From the NCBI GenBank assembly GCA_016841725.1, contig JAENYP010000001.1:186001-250000 (forward strand): DNA of 64,000 nucleotides, written 5' to 3'. The notes below the pieces were generated by a model that saw only the letters and a list, made by a program, of their open reading frames with translations, was not told the origin of the DNA and made no database searches. The stretch comes from Thermincola carboxydiphila (GTDB taxonomy: Bacteria; Bacillota; Thermincolia; Thermincolales; UBA2595). Shown here piece after piece: positions 26,476 to 35,813 of the stretch (its first letter is position 1; every line of letters starts with the position of its first letter). Both the position numbers and the translations under genes were made by a program.

Positions 26476-27393
26476 TTATACCTCCGGTCTCGGATCCAAA
26501 CCGGTCCGTTTACAAATCTCAGGAACAATTTCTTCCCAAGCAATTGCCATAATATGAACACCGGCAATACCTTCCATTTTCTTGAGGTGCTCAATTTGTT
26601 CACAAGCAATATTAACACCTTCGGCTTTAACATCTTCAGCTTTATCCAGCCTGTCGATATATTCCTGGGATACCATCATTCCGGCAACATACTTGTTCAT
26701 ATACTTTGCAGCCTTAACAGATTTCATTGGTGTAATACCTGCCAGAATCTTGATCCTCTTATGAAGTCCCCGGGCCCTGACAAGTTCCATCCAGCGATCA
26801 AAGCGCTCCATGTCAAGAACACACTGGGTTTGAGTGAAGTCAGCTCCGGCATCGGCTTTTTTCTCCAGCCTGGTAACCCGAAATTCAAAAGGATCAGCAA
26901 ATGGGTTGGCAGCACATCCGATAAAAATCTTCGGCGGCTCATCCTTCATTTGTTCTCCATTGGCAAAATAGCCATTGCGCATACCATCAAGAATTTTAAT
27001 CAGCTGGATCGAGTCAACATCATAGACGTTCTTTGAGGTCGGGTGGTTACCAAATTTCTGGTGGTCACCGGACAGGCAGAGAATGTTCTTCATACCCAAA
27101 GCGGCAGCGCCCAGCACGTCACTCTGGATAGCAATCCTGTTCCGGTCCCGGCAGACAATCTGAATGTTTGGTTCACAGTCTTCTTCAAGAAGAATCTTAC
27201 CTGCTCCAATACTGGAAAGACGTACAATAGCAGTCTGGTTGTCAGTCAGGTTGTATGACTCACAGTATCCTTTGAGCATTTTTGCATGATGACGCACTAT
27301 CTCGCCATTACAGCTTTTAGGCGGTCCAATTTCACCGGTAACGGTAAAATTCCCACTTTCTAACATTCGTTCAAGTTTACTTCCCGCTTTCAA
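26476..27393 (-). CDS. metF: methylenetetrahydrofolate reductase, catalytic subunit
   Basis: MetF reduces methylene-tetrahydrofolate to methyl-tetrahydrofolate, the last folate step of the methyl branch. The 305-residue protein has the TIM-barrel features TGEIGPPKS at the start, LCLSGDHQKFG and DFTQTQCVLDMERF. The start overlaps the metV stop by 17 bases. In this operon type MetF works with MetV and with HdrA/MvhD proteins. Confidence 0.94.
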   Translation of the reverse strand: MKAGSKLERMLESGNFTVTGEIGPPKSCNGEIVRHHAKMLKGYCESYNLTDNQTAIVRLSSIGAGKILLEEDCEPNIQIVCRDRNRIAIQSDVLGAAALGMKNILCLSGDHQKFGNHPTSKNVYDVDSIQLIKILDGMRNGYFANGEQMKDEPPKIFIGCAANPFADPFEFRVTRLEKKADAGADFTQTQCVLDMERFDRWMELVRARGLHKRIKILAGITPMKSVKAAKYMNKYVAGMMVSQEYIDRLDKAEDVKAEGVNIACEQIEHLKKMEGIAGVHIMAIAWEEIVPEICKRTGLDPRPEV

Positions 27394-28057
27394 GTTCCAA
27401 GTCCTCCCTTACCAGTTTTCTAGGACCGCCATCCCTGCTGTATGACCAGTCTTTTACAGGCATAATCTCACGCAGGGAATCGACCTCACCCAAACGGGTT
27501 AAGCGGTCATGGATAAGGGCCCATGCACAATCGGTGTCCGGGGAAACCTCACACTTGCCGTCCTGGGAACCGCCGCAGGGACCGTTGAAAATACTCTTTG
27601 AACACCTGGCAACCGGACAAATGCCGCCTGTCTTATCCAGAACACACTGTCCACAGGCTTGGCACCTTTCAGCCCATTCACCGACATTCAGATTAACCCC
27701 AAGGAACTTGGTGTTAACACCGGGCCAAACAATCTTATCGGGAAATGCTTCGGCACAGGTCTGGATACCAATACCACAAGCAAGTGACAGTATTGCATCC
27801 ACATCCTTGACAATGTGGCGAATCCCTTCAAGATATTCGAAGTCACACTGGCGCTCAACAGTCTGCTGAACTACCTCAAGAGGGCGCTCTTCTTTACTGC
27901 GAGCCATAGCTAACTGGGAACTCAGGATCCCTACCTCTTTTTCTCCCCCGGCAAGGCATACGGTAACACAACCGCCACATCCGAGGACAAGCACTTTCTG
28001 ATGCCTGCTAAGGAGTCCTAAAATTTCTTCAATGGGTTTTCTCTCCGCAATAATCAT
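27377..28057 (-). CDS. metV: MetV, iron-sulfur partner of methylenetetrahydrofolate reductase
   Basis: MetV (226 residues) belongs to the MTHFR C-terminal family. It has CGGCVTVCLAGG early and the cysteine-rich block RCQACGQCVLDKTGGICPVARCSKSIFNGPCGG, which would bind iron-sulfur clusters. It forms a complex with MetF and feeds electrons to it. It overlaps both neighbours (MvhD-like and metF), so the subunits are made together. Confidence 0.93.
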   Translation of the reverse strand: MIIAERKPIEEILGLLSRHQKVLVLGCGGCVTVCLAGGEKEVGILSSQLAMARSKEERPLEVVQQTVERQCDFEYLEGIRHIVKDVDAILSLACGIGIQTCAEAFPDKIVWPGVNTKFLGVNLNVGEWAERCQACGQCVLDKTGGICPVARCSKSIFNGPCGGSQDGKCEVSPDTDCAWALIHDRLTRLGEVDSLREIMPVKDWSYSRDGGPRKLVREDLELESGK

Positions 28058-28476
28058 TTTATCACCTTCCCAGGATTTGGTCCTAACTCTCTGATTTTAT
28101 CGTAAAAGTTCTGAACGATTTCAACGAACTTCTGACCCATGTTTGCCGCCAAATAATGAATACCGACTCGCTCTGGCTCAACACCGATTTCTTTTAAAAG
28201 GTTTTCTGTCTGCTTTACCCTCTGAGCTGCCCTGATGTTGCCTTTTATAAACTTACAATTCTCCTTCTGGCAGGCCATTACAATTGTTCCGTCAGCCTTT
28301 TCCAGAGCCTTCATAAAAAACAGGACATCGATTTTCCCGGAACAGGGGATTTTGATCAGCTCAACTTTTTCGGGATAGCTTAAAGCCAGTTCTGCCGCAT
28401 GTTCAGAAGCCAGCCAGCCTGAATTTTCACAGGCAAATACGATAATCTTGGGTTGAAAGTTTGTATTGGCACTCAC
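28054..28476 (-). CDS. mvhD: MvhD/FlpD-like iron-sulfur electron-transfer subunit
   Basis: This 140-residue protein matches the MvhD/FlpD family, which links hydrogenases or dehydrogenases to HdrA through a [2Fe-2S] cluster. It has FACENSGWLASEHAAE at the start, PCSGKIDVLFFMKALEKADG, and CQKENCKFIKGNIRA. It lies between the large HdrA gene and metV, with a four-base overlap with metV, suggesting it carries electrons between them. Confidence 0.9.
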   Translation of the reverse strand: MSANTNFQPKIIVFACENSGWLASEHAAELALSYPEKVELIKIPCSGKIDVLFFMKALEKADGTIVMACQKENCKFIKGNIRAAQRVKQTENLLKEIGVEPERVGIHYLAANMGQKFVEIVQNFYDKIRELGPNPGKVIK

Positions 28477-28478
28477 GG

Positions 28479-30161
28479 CTACACCTCCATCGCTTCGAGC
28501 TGGGCAAGAACCTGGTCATCCGTGTAATCAGGCAGCTGGATGGCTTTGCCGGGACACTCAGCGGCACAGATACCGCATCTCCTGCAAACCATTGGATTCA
28601 TTTGAGCTGCTGATTTATACAGGTTATCAAACTGCTCGCCATGCTCAATGGTGATCGCCCCATGTGGACAACAGCGGTAACAGGTGAGGCAGACAACACA
28701 TTTAGAAGCATCAACATACGGTTGGGTAAGTTCAACTGAAACCTGGTCAGCATAAAGTTTACGGAAGATTTCCTCGGCTACTGCCCTGGCTGATATTTGA
28801 ATATCCATGACAAAACCGGGGGACTGGCAGCTGCCTACCAGATATATACCGTCTCTGGATGTCATCTCAGGAAGAATATGTGCATTATCAATACTGAAAA
28901 ATGATTTGGGTCCTAAATCAATGCGAAGGACTTTGGCGAGGTCTTCTGTTCCGTCAGCAGGTACCAGTTCTTCGGGGAGTACGATGTAATCTGAGGTGAT
29001 AGTAAACGGTCCGGGTATCTTGCCCCTAATGAAGGGATCCTCATAATCAATTAATATTTCACCATTATTTGCGGTTATCTCAATACCTTCATCAAACTTG
29101 AAGAAATTTACCCCGGCGTCTCTGGCTTCGGTGTACATCTTCTCCCAGTTGTCTCCGCCAACCTTGATGTTTGTATAGAATACGTTTACTGTGGCATTAA
29201 ACTTCTTGCGCAGAAGCAGCGCATTTTTGACTGCTATTACAAAGGAAAGATTGAATTCCTCTGTGGTCTTACCGATAACCAGGGAAATGTTTTTCCCGGT
29301 AAAATCTTTTCCATCTGCAAGAAGCCGTTCCAGTTTCATCTGTCCGATAACATTGTCAGCAATGCTAAGACCGTATTTTACAGGACAGTAAATTGTCTGG
29401 ACCCCAGTGGCAGCCACGATTGCTCCGACGTCAACCGGGGTTTCCGAATCCCCTTTAACCAGCCAGGCCGTATAGCCACCGATGTTTCCATCAAGGTCGC
29501 CGAGCCTGGTGCCTGTTCTTACTTCAATGGATGGATTGGTAGTTACTGCCTTCACTTTTTCATCCAGAAGTTCGGCCGGGTTGCGGTCAACACCAATGAT
29601 TGAATTAACTCTGGCCAATCTGCCACCTAACTTGTCTTCTTTTTCAGCAAGGATTACTTTATGTCCCCTTGCTGCTGCCTGCAGCGCCGTTTCCATTCCG
29701 GCCAGCCCTCCACCCAGTACCAGTACAGTCCGGTTAACTGAGTACTCTCCGCAGGATATCTCTTCGAGTTTGCCTGCCCTGGCAACACCCATTTTAGCTA
29801 ATTCCAGGGCTTTAGCCGCTGACTGGGCGGATTTGCCATGAACACTGGAGCACTCTTCGAGGATATTGACCATAGACAATAGGTGTGGGTTAACCCCTGC
29901 TTTTTGCAGGACTTCTTTAAAAAACCCTTCTTCCCTTGCCCTGGCACAACCAATTACCACTATCCGGTTGAGCTGGTTCTTGGTAATTTCCTTGCAGATT
30001 AGCTCTCCTTCAAGATGAGCACATAGGTTCTGGCTGTCTCTGACATACTCTACCTGTGGAAGTTTCTTGATTTCGGAGGTGATCTGTCCGTAGTCTACCT
30101 TCTCTGTAATTTTACCATTACAACTACAGAAAAAGACGCCAATTCGAGTATTATTTTCCAT
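28479..30161 (-). CDS. hdrA: large HdrA-like FAD/iron-sulfur subunit with ferredoxin domain
   Basis: This 560-residue protein has an N-terminal region with FFCSCNGKI and CAHLEGELIC, an FAD fold (VLVLGGGLAGMETALQAAARG, near residue 150), and a C-terminal two-cluster ferredoxin domain (CVVCLTCYRCCPHGAI and CRRCGICAAECPGKAI). HdrA proteins carry the flavin that can bifurcate electrons. With MvhD, MetV and MetF next to it, it probably belongs to a MetVF-HdrA-MvhD methylene-THF reductase complex, as known from Moorella. Confidence 0.92.
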   Translation of the reverse strand: MENNTRIGVFFCSCNGKITEKVDYGQITSEIKKLPQVEYVRDSQNLCAHLEGELICKEITKNQLNRIVVIGCARAREEGFFKEVLQKAGVNPHLLSMVNILEECSSVHGKSAQSAAKALELAKMGVARAGKLEEISCGEYSVNRTVLVLGGGLAGMETALQAAARGHKVILAEKEDKLGGRLARVNSIIGVDRNPAELLDEKVKAVTTNPSIEVRTGTRLGDLDGNIGGYTAWLVKGDSETPVDVGAIVAATGVQTIYCPVKYGLSIADNVIGQMKLERLLADGKDFTGKNISLVIGKTTEEFNLSFVIAVKNALLLRKKFNATVNVFYTNIKVGGDNWEKMYTEARDAGVNFFKFDEGIEITANNGEILIDYEDPFIRGKIPGPFTITSDYIVLPEELVPADGTEDLAKVLRIDLGPKSFFSIDNAHILPEMTSRDGIYLVGSCQSPGFVMDIQISARAVAEEIFRKLYADQVSVELTQPYVDASKCVVCLTCYRCCPHGAITIEHGEQFDNLYKSAAQMNPMVCRRCGICAAECPGKAIQLPDYTDDQVLAQLEAMEV

Positions 30162-30192
30162 GAGTCTCCTCCTATATAGAGAAGTTAATTGG

Positions 30193-30217
30193 GGAGAGCC
30201 TCCAAAAGAAGCTCTCC
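30193..30217 (-). other. intercistronic hairpin between acsE and hdrA
   Basis: GGAGAGC and GCTCTCC form a seven-base-pair stem with an 11-base loop in the 107-base gap. There is no U-tract, so it more likely marks mRNA processing or stability than termination. Confidence 0.5.
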
Positions 30218-30268
30218 ACCAGAATACACCAAGAATTGTTTTGTGTAAAGACCTTTTTGTGAATACTG

Positions 30269-31066
30269 TTACTTTTGCCTGAAAATCTTCAGGTAGGAGT
30301 CACAGTAGATGGACTGGTTCAGGATGATGGTTGCTGTAGCAGCAGTATCTACGAGATCCTCATCACATGCATCCATAACAGCTGAATCCAGGCCGCATAC
30401 CATAGCCATAGCCAGGAATGTCTTGTTAATCAGCGGCCGGTTGGGGGCCTTCTGGGAGATATTACTTAACCCCACAGTTGTCTTGGGAGCCGGATTGGAC
30501 AGAAGCTTAACCTGGCGAAGAGCTTCCAGGCACTCCGGGCCGTGCTCCTGGGCAACATTGACCGGAAGAACCAATGGGTCTATATAGAGGTCCACCGGAG
30601 AAATACCGTAAGCATCAGCATTAGCAACAAGTTCCATTGCCAGTGCGGTACGGTCTTCGGCGCTCTTGGGAACTCCCTTTTCATTCATTGCCAAACCGAC
30701 AATGGCGGCATTATAGTTGGCAGCCATCGGGAAAAGGGCATCCATTTTAGCCTGTTCAGCAGTTGTCGAGTTAATCAGGGCCTTGCCTTTATGAACCTTA
30801 AGGCCTTCCTCAATTGCATCCCAGTTGGTGGTATCAATACAGCAGGGAAGGTCAACAGCTTCCTGAGCTGTTTTTACCAGCCATGCCATAATTTCTGCCT
30901 GTTCGGATTTCTTGGCAACAGGTCCGGTATTTATATCCAGCCAAAATGCACCGGCTTCGGCCTGCTTAACAGCCCAGTCACGGATAGGCTTGGGGTCCTT
31001 GTTAGCAATCGCGTCACGGATATCGTAGAATAATCCGTTAATTCTTTCACCTATAATCTCAAACAT
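30269..31066 (-). CDS. acsE: methyltetrahydrofolate:corrinoid iron-sulfur protein methyltransferase
   Basis: AcsE moves the methyl group from methyl-THF to Co(I) of the corrinoid protein. The 265-residue pterin-binding TIM barrel has IIGERINGLF at the start, DINTGP, CIDTTNWDAI and VGLSNISQKAPNR, typical of AcsE/MeTr. AAAGGAGG precedes the ATG. It follows acsD after 40 bases. Confidence 0.95.
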   Translation of the reverse strand: MFEIIGERINGLFYDIRDAIANKDPKPIRDWAVKQAEAGAFWLDINTGPVAKKSEQAEIMAWLVKTAQEAVDLPCCIDTTNWDAIEEGLKVHKGKALINSTTAEQAKMDALFPMAANYNAAIVGLAMNEKGVPKSAEDRTALAMELVANADAYGISPVDLYIDPLVLPVNVAQEHGPECLEALRQVKLLSNPAPKTTVGLSNISQKAPNRPLINKTFLAMAMVCGLDSAVMDACDEDLVDTAATATIILNQSIYCDSYLKIFRQK

Positions 31067-31106
31067 TACTAACTAACCTCCTTTATTTTGGTTTTTGACT
31101 TACTAA

Positions 31107-32045
31107 TTAGTAAGCATTGGATTTCATGGCTTCATCCACGAACGCGTTAAATTTCTTAATAGATTCTGGATGACGCATGATAAAGATGTTGGCTCCGGCT
31201 ATTGCAAATGTGGTAGCTGTGGTAACTTCCCACAGAATAGCCCTGTCACCCTGCGGACCCCATTCGGGTGCGTCTGCATCTTTGGCTTCTTTTGCCTTCC
31301 AAGCTTCCTGACCGATGAAAGCAACTATCGGAGTAGCCAGTGTCTTGTCACCGGTAAGTGCTCCCATACGGGCACGTTCCATAATGGAATATGCGTATTC
31401 AATACCATAACCGAGTGCGCCAACCAATGGGTCAAAGGCGATCCGGTCAAGAGGAAGACCCATTTCGTTAATCAAGATGTTCAACTGCTTGCAAAGGTTG
31501 ATATCCAGCGGTGAAGATGCAATTACATAGTGTCCGTAACCATTGGCAGCAGCAGTAATTGATTTATAGTTATTGGCAGTAACACAGCCAATAAGGGCTT
31601 TTTGACCTTCCAGAGCTTCAGCGACTACAGGCAGGATTTCTCCATCTTTATCCTCCACACCGCAGCCGATTACAATAAGAGGTACATTTATTGCCTCAGC
31701 CACTGCCTTAGCAGTTTTGGCAACATCCTGAGCGCTGGCATTATTCCAGTCCGGATGAGCGCTCATCAGCCTTAGGGCAACCATATCGGCTCCCAATTCA
31801 ACAACCTTCCTGGCCCATGCCACCGGGTCGCTAATTACATCGGCAAAAGGCTCCCTTAAAAAATCCGGGTAATCCTTCGGCTCTGTATCGAAAACTTCCA
31901 AAGCAGTAACAGGGCGATTTGGAATCTCACCTTCGAACTGCAGGAAGGGCAGTGTAGTTTCTCCACCAACTTTTATACCTTGAGAACCATATGCCTCTTC
32001 GGCAACTTTACTGGTCCATCTTTCTTTTGCTATAGTAACAGCCAT
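31107..32045 (-). CDS. acsD: corrinoid iron-sulfur protein small subunit
   Basis: AcsD (delta subunit, 312 residues) pairs with AcsC to hold the cobamide that carries the methyl group. It has the TIM-barrel sequence GGETTLPFLQFEGEIPNRP near the N-terminus, ADMVALRLMSAHPDW, and FDPLVGALGYGIEYAYS. It is placed between acsC and acsE, as in acetogens. AAAGGAGCG precedes the ATG. Confidence 0.95.
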   Translation of the reverse strand: MAVTIAKERWTSKVAEEAYGSQGIKVGGETTLPFLQFEGEIPNRPVTALEVFDTEPKDYPDFLREPFADVISDPVAWARKVVELGADMVALRLMSAHPDWNNASAQDVAKTAKAVAEAINVPLIVIGCGVEDKDGEILPVVAEALEGQKALIGCVTANNYKSITAAANGYGHYVIASSPLDINLCKQLNILINEMGLPLDRIAFDPLVGALGYGIEYAYSIMERARMGALTGDKTLATPIVAFIGQEAWKAKEAKDADAPEWGPQGDRAILWEVTTATTFAIAGANIFIMRHPESIKKFNAFVDEAMKSNAY

Positions 32046-32124
32046 TTCTTACGCTCCTTTCATGATCTCGTAATTTCCTTTTTCCAGCAGTGATATCGAT
32101 CAGTATTAGGCTGCAAATGCTAAA

Positions 32125-33462
32125 TTACTGATTCCATTGCTGCTTGAAAAAGCTATTAATACCGGCAGACTCACGAGGTCCTACGAGAACCTCACAACCG
32201 GTAAGCTCTGCTGTTTGTCCGCTCAGTACAGCTACACCACCAGGGATAATAACCTTGTTGTGGTTTACTTTGTCCATGATACCAAGGTTCTTCAGGGTAT
32301 CGGCTATTGATTCCGGAGAGAATTTACCTGCAGCCCATGCTGTAAGTACGGAAATACCGTCAGTATCGACCGGAATAATGTAAGCAGGCATACGTGCTGC
32401 TTCAGTATCACCGGCAATACAGAAGTAACTGAGTGAGAAGTTTGTGGTAATAAGTACAGGTGCATCCGGACCCGGATCAAGAATTTCGTAAACCTTGGAC
32501 TCAACTGCAATCGGTTTCTGCGGGTCGGTGTAGATGTTCAGACGCAGAGTAATAACCGGAAGAATATGCTCGGGTTCAGCGCTGTTGACAACAACGATAC
32601 CGGCGTACTTAGCCACATATGTACTGGCATACAGTGATTCCATAACCGCGTCATCATTGTTGGCAAAAGCTATTGTAGGATACCCAAACGGACGGAACAG
32701 TTTAAGAGCCTGCCTCCTGATTTGAGTCTGGTCTGCAATAACCTTGGAAAGCTCGCGAGCCCCGGAATCAAGAATAAGATTCTTGTAACCAAGTGCAGCT
32801 ACTTTTTCCGCAGTTTCAGCAAGACTATTCAAATCAGAACCTTTAACTACGAGAGGAGCTTCATATTTTTTGGCCAAGGCCACCATAGCCTCATAATTTC
32901 CGGCATCAGCGGCATTAACTACCGGCTTGTTGGCACCGGCTACTTCAAGAGCTTTTTCCATAGCTGCAGCATCACCGGAGGTAAGTAACAGCGGGTAAGC
33001 TGTATTATCCTGTACAAGTTTAACTGTATCGGCAAACTTGGCAGCATCACCGGAATCATTGGCCACAGCAACCATGTTTACCTCATGAACCTGACCTACA
33101 CGGTCAAATACCAGTTTGTTGACCTTATCAACTTTAGCTTTCACCTCATCAGCGCTCATGTTGTCACTAACCTGGATGGCGATACCTGTTGGGTGCTCAA
33201 ATCTCTTGTCATGGCGGAACATAACGGTTTCATTACCAAGCTCGAAAGCCTTTTCGCCCGCGCCAATTTTAATCAACGCTACCGGAGGTGCAGAAGCTGA
33301 ATCAAGTGCCTCACGAGCAGCATCACTTACATAAGGACAAGCATCCAGACTCGCCTTACCGGCAGCCAGCTGCATGGCAAACGCCAGACAGGTCGGCTGA
33401 CCACATTCTTTACAGTTCTTCTTGGGCAGTTGTTTGAAAATCTCTAATCCTGTTAAACCCAT
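32125..33462 (-). CDS. acsC: corrinoid iron-sulfur protein large subunit
   Basis: AcsC (gamma subunit) carries a [4Fe-4S] cluster that reactivates the corrinoid and a C-terminal cobalamin-binding domain. The cluster ligands are visible near the start: C17, C20, C25 and C42 (KKNCKECGQPTCLAF...DACP). The ATG at 33462 with AAAGGAGA gives 445 residues, the family size; the frame stays open upstream without homology. An exact 15-base-pair hairpin separates it from acsB. Confidence 0.95.
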   Translation of the reverse strand: MGLTGLEIFKQLPKKNCKECGQPTCLAFAMQLAAGKASLDACPYVSDAAREALDSASAPPVALIKIGAGEKAFELGNETVMFRHDKRFEHPTGIAIQVSDNMSADEVKAKVDKVNKLVFDRVGQVHEVNMVAVANDSGDAAKFADTVKLVQDNTAYPLLLTSGDAAAMEKALEVAGANKPVVNAADAGNYEAMVALAKKYEAPLVVKGSDLNSLAETAEKVAALGYKNLILDSGARELSKVIADQTQIRRQALKLFRPFGYPTIAFANNDDAVMESLYASTYVAKYAGIVVVNSAEPEHILPVITLRLNIYTDPQKPIAVESKVYEILDPGPDAPVLITTNFSLSYFCIAGDTEAARMPAYIIPVDTDGISVLTAWAAGKFSPESIADTLKNLGIMDKVNHNKVIIPGGVAVLSGQTAELTGCEVLVGPRESAGINSFFKQQWNQ

Positions 33463-33507
33463 TCTCCAATCTCCTTTCCCTACTGTATTGGTTGTATTTT
33501 TATATAT

Positions 33508-33547
33508 TTGGTTGATACAGCCTCTTTTATGCGGCTGTATCAACCAA
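33508..33547 (-). other. perfect 15-bp hairpin between acsB and acsC
   Basis: TTGGTTGATACAGCC and its exact complement GGCTGTATCAACCAA are separated by a 10-base loop. It lies in the 113-base gap inside the operon. An A/T-rich tract but no clean U-run follows on the minus strand, so it may be a processing site, a stability element or a partial attenuator. Confidence 0.8.
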
Positions 33548-33575
33548 TCTTAAGCTGCAAATAAGCTGCAACCAA

Positions 33576-35780
33576 TTACATCAACGGATCCATTGTCAGT
33601 GCGGGGTGTCCCTTTTCCTCCAGGAATGGAAGAATCTCTTCACCGGATACACCGACACTCTCATCAGCAATCTTGTCTACGAAGTCACGACCGAGTCCGT
33701 CCTCTTCTGCTCTCTCTTCGAGAATTTGGCGGAGCGATTCCTTGAGGGCTTTCGGCATCCATACAAGACGGCCCAAACCACCGTCTGCCTTGATAAATTT
33801 CCGGGAACCAAAGTATGCTTTACCAATTCCCATGAATCCGGGCATCTGGGCGCCACCGCCGCAGGTACCGGCCAGGGTTGAGAAGTTCATCCCACAGGGA
33901 GTCATCCCGGAGTGTTCGCGGTTAACTACCATGAAGCCATTGGCTTCGGGAACCATTGTCATGATAACCTCAAAACATCCGCAGGAAGTCATCGGGTTAT
34001 CCATAATGGTATAGAAGTTAACTGCCTCAACAGTTCTCTGGGAGTTCTGATAAATAAACTCATTGAAGGATTTCCACTGACCATTAACCTCGTCAAGACA
34101 TTCGCCCTTGAGTATGGGTACGTTGGCACCGTGGGGATTGATCTCATATGCTGCCTTGGCATCAAGCCAGGATACGGCACCACAGAGACCCACCCGCTCA
34201 GGAGCAACAACACAGACGTGGGTCGGGGCAAATGACTGGCACAGGGTGCAGGAATAGAATTCTTCAACACCTTCATCAGTCAGTTCGCGGAGACGGGCAT
34301 CACGCGCATTGTACTTCTCACGGGCAAACTCACGGCGCTTGATAACTTCTTCCTCATCTGTGATCAGGTCTATCTGCACCCGGTCAACAATGGCCGGGAA
34401 CTCAGCCTTAAACTTGGCATAAAGCAATCTTCCCAGGTGTTCCATGCGGAAACCCTTGCCCACTGCATCCTTGGTAAAGCGCAGCCAGTTCAGGTCACGC
34501 TGGGCAACGTGCCAGATACCCTCACCATAGTTGGTGAAATAGTGAATCCGGCGCTCCAGAACAGGCTCGAAGTCTGACTGCATCTTGCGTCCGTAAATCC
34601 TGACATGGATTCCGAGGGGCAGCCTGCCGCCATCTTCACCCAGTGTGTCAATATCAGGACCAATAACTGTAATCTTACCGTCTTCGATATCGTCTCCAAC
34701 CATTTCAACCAATTCGAAACCAGGGGTACGACCACCGCCAAACTCGCAATACATGTCGCCCTTACGGACAGTCTCACCTTCGAAGGCAGGACCGTGGTTG
34801 ATGGGGATATCGATATCAATGTTGGTAAGCTTGATACCACGCACTTCGAGAGCAACCTGAACAATCTTATCATAATCAGGCTCAGAAATGAACCAGTCAG
34901 GAATCTGCTCATCTTCAGCCATAGGCTGGTCAGTAATAACCGGGAAGCCGGTCCAGATGGCGCCTGCACAGGCGGCATCCTTAACAAAGTCATGCTCACC
35001 CAGGTAGAGAACGAAGGCGAGAACACGACGGCGCTGGTAATCTCTCTGGGCATCCCTGAGTCCGGCCTTGATACCACCGAACATCATCCCAGCCCGCAGA
35101 GCGTAGTTAGCAGCGTGGACAACCTGGGTAAAGTTACCCAGCGGGAATGCGATATAATCAACACCAAGCTTAACGTTTTCTTCCAGCAGCTGCTCAATTA
35201 TCTCATCACAGAGGAAGAGCATCAAGCCTTTACCCATCATATCGGCAACAATTTTGGCTGCTGCCTTGCTGTCCTTGGCACGGCCCACGATAACGGCCTC
35301 ACCGGGGATAGTCCAGTCAACCATCTTAATACCATAGGAACGAACTATCGGGTCACCGAGGAATCCAGTCCAGGGGGCAACATGAAGCGGCTGTTCAGGA
35401 CTGTAGTCGATATACCTGATAACCTCGATAATATCAGCGGCATACCATGTTGATTCACCGTTTAATGTGTACTGGGTAAAGGTAAGGTCCTCGGTAATCT
35501 GGTTGCGCATCCTGTTCAGAACAGGAACCATGTCCCCGAGTGTCCTTACTTCTTCACCGCTCATGCAGCGGATAACGGGAACGAAGTAAGCGGTATCGGG
35601 ATACCCTACGGCTTTATTTTTACCATGTTTCTGGATAGCCCGGGTTAATAGAATTTCTGCGTAGCTGACTGCGGTAATAGCGCCTTTGTAAGCTCTCCTG
35701 AACATTTTAATAGGGGCTTTGCCTTCCATCGCTTTTTCCGCATCTGCATATATCTGCTCAAAGTTGAGTTCTTCTGACAT
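33576..35780 (-). CDS. acsB: acetyl-CoA synthase (CODH/ACS beta subunit)
   Basis: AcsB joins the methyl group, CO and CoA to make acetyl-CoA at the Ni-Ni-[4Fe-4S] A-cluster. The 734-residue length is that of the bacterial enzyme. Cysteines for the A-cluster are seen in CTLCQSFAPTHVC and in the CGC motif (MTSCGCFEV) that binds the distal nickel. GAAAGGAGG precedes the ATG, and acsA lies 33 bases upstream. Confidence 0.97.
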   Translation of the reverse strand: MSEELNFEQIYADAEKAMEGKAPIKMFRRAYKGAITAVSYAEILLTRAIQKHGKNKAVGYPDTAYFVPVIRCMSGEEVRTLGDMVPVLNRMRNQITEDLTFTQYTLNGESTWYAADIIEVIRYIDYSPEQPLHVAPWTGFLGDPIVRSYGIKMVDWTIPGEAVIVGRAKDSKAAAKIVADMMGKGLMLFLCDEIIEQLLEENVKLGVDYIAFPLGNFTQVVHAANYALRAGMMFGGIKAGLRDAQRDYQRRRVLAFVLYLGEHDFVKDAACAGAIWTGFPVITDQPMAEDEQIPDWFISEPDYDKIVQVALEVRGIKLTNIDIDIPINHGPAFEGETVRKGDMYCEFGGGRTPGFELVEMVGDDIEDGKITVIGPDIDTLGEDGGRLPLGIHVRIYGRKMQSDFEPVLERRIHYFTNYGEGIWHVAQRDLNWLRFTKDAVGKGFRMEHLGRLLYAKFKAEFPAIVDRVQIDLITDEEEVIKRREFAREKYNARDARLRELTDEGVEEFYSCTLCQSFAPTHVCVVAPERVGLCGAVSWLDAKAAYEINPHGANVPILKGECLDEVNGQWKSFNEFIYQNSQRTVEAVNFYTIMDNPMTSCGCFEVIMTMVPEANGFMVVNREHSGMTPCGMNFSTLAGTCGGGAQMPGFMGIGKAYFGSRKFIKADGGLGRLVWMPKALKESLRQILEERAEEDGLGRDFVDKIADESVGVSGEEILPFLEEKGHPALTMDPLM

Positions 35781-35813
35781 TCTTGTTCCTCCTTTCGAAT
35801 TTCGGAATACGAA

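Noticed and set aside
34490-35453. Long frames on both strands within acsB
   Set aside because: acsB is unambiguous; these are shadow frames in a highly expressed, biased gene.
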